Of a DNA stretch of 38,895 nt, positions 38,202 through 38,895 are shown piece after piece. The notes beneath the pieces are model-generated. The model searched no databases. It saw only the letters and a list, made by a program, of their open reading frames with translations, and was not told the origin of the DNA. The stretch spans positions 1,912,893-1,951,787 of the forward strand of contig FN649742.1 in the NCBI GenBank assembly GCA_000310025.1, read 5' to 3'. The DNA comes from Ectocarpus siliculosus (lineage: Eukaryota; Sar; Phaeophyceae; Ectocarpales; Ectocarpaceae). The position numbers and the translations under genes are program-made. The stretch's first letter is position 1, and each line of letters begins with the position of its first letter.

Positions 38202-38875
38202 GTGAGCTTGTATGTGTGCCTGTCTCTCTATTACGCGTGGAACGACCAAACCGTTCGAATATTCTTCATCTCCTTCCTCGTTTTCACCCCGAAGCAAGAT
38301 GTAGCAGCATAATACCTCAGAAAACCTACGACCTGCCATTTGTGCCTTGGTAGTAGAGAGTACGGTGGTTGAATGGGTTGCGGTCGATCCCGAGCCCCCC
38401 CCCGCAGCTCTTGTACGAGACCTTTCGAACCACGACTAGGCCACCCATCGGCTTCGTTACGTTCGCGTTGAATTCTCCGCAGATTCGGAGATCTGTGAAT
38501 CCCATGGTTGCGAGCGAGGTGTGTGGGGGGGTGTTGTCGCCAAACGCGCCCTGAATCGAGCGGGAAGTACAACAGTTGGACAGGCCACGGAGTGTGCGTA
38601 TCTCCGGCCTGCTATTTCACTGTTTTTTTCGTTTCGTGTGTAGTGTTTGGAGTCTTGCACCTCATGTTCCTCGTCGCGTGTCGTCCGTGACTTCCTTCAC
38701 GAAGGATCCAGTGTCTTGTCTCCCTTCGCAGTCTAATATTCGCGGCCGTGCATGATAACTGGTGGTCCCCGTAGCCCCCCCTTAACGGGCGAAGCGGCCG
38801 CCTCAGCAATTCCTACGGCCTGTCCTCGATCCGAGGAGGCCTTCTTTCTTCGCGTATCAAACCCACAACGACCAA
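38202..38875 (+). other. GH81 intron 19 (incomplete)
   Basis: This follows the GTGAGC donor at 38202. The third cysteine module was begun (CSANQG) and should continue with a Cys and a CC pair, but I find no such sequence before the window ends. The next exon is therefore outside. Confidence 0.55.
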
Positions 38876-38894
38876 CCCCCCCCCCCCCCCCCCC
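38876..38894. repeat. Poly-C homopolymer at right end
   Basis: Nineteen C followed by a final G. Like the left end, this suggests a contig or gap boundary. Confidence 0.85.
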
Positions 38895-38895
38895 G

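Overview
The window looks like nuclear DNA from a photosynthetic stramenopile, most likely a brown alga. The genes are densely split by GT-AG introns of about 0.2-1.4 kb. Base composition is balanced, simple-sequence repeats are abundant in introns, one protein carries a plausible plastid/thylakoid-lumen leader, and one is a GH81 beta-1,3-glucanase, which fits an alga that stores laminarin. The organism is an inference; no ribosomal or organelle marker is present. Both ends run into poly-C tracts (29 C near the left end, 19 C at the right end), which suggests contig or gap edges.

I rebuilt six genes by joining exons with matching splice phases. From the left: (1) coronin, minus strand, N-terminal four exons only, running off the left end. 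(2) FIP1-like subunit of the pre-mRNA cleavage/polyadenylation machinery, minus strand, with an acidic N-terminus, the Fip1 motif, and a Gly/Gln/Pro low-complexity tail. (3) An unrecognised plus-strand gene of six exons (about 401 aa) with a possible SANT/Myb-like start and helical acidic C-terminal segments. (4) A plus-strand gene encoding a zinc-independent MDR oxidoreductase fused through an acidic linker to a C-terminal thioredoxin domain with a CRAC active site. (5) A minus-strand two-exon gene for a two-domain VOC (glyoxalase-fold) protein with a lumenal-type leader. (6) A plus-strand gene of at least 19 exons for a membrane-anchored GH81 endo-1,3-beta-glucanase with C-terminal cysteine-rich modules, running off the right end.

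Orientation: coronin and FIP1 are in tandem. FIP1 and gene 3 are divergent, with only about 0.36 kb between the start codons in the preferred FIP1 model. Gene 3 and MDR-Trx are in tandem, MDR-Trx and VOC converge, and VOC and GH81 diverge across about 1.1 kb. The genes do not form a common pathway, as expected for a eukaryotic nuclear locus. The most interesting points are the MDR-thioredoxin fusion, the architecture of the GH81 enzyme, the unrecognised gene 3, and a short dispersed non-coding motif (TACTGCTGTA).

I found no convincing tRNA, rRNA, CRISPR array or intact transposon. Exon borders come from reading frame, splice consensus, phase and family match only; no transcript evidence was available.
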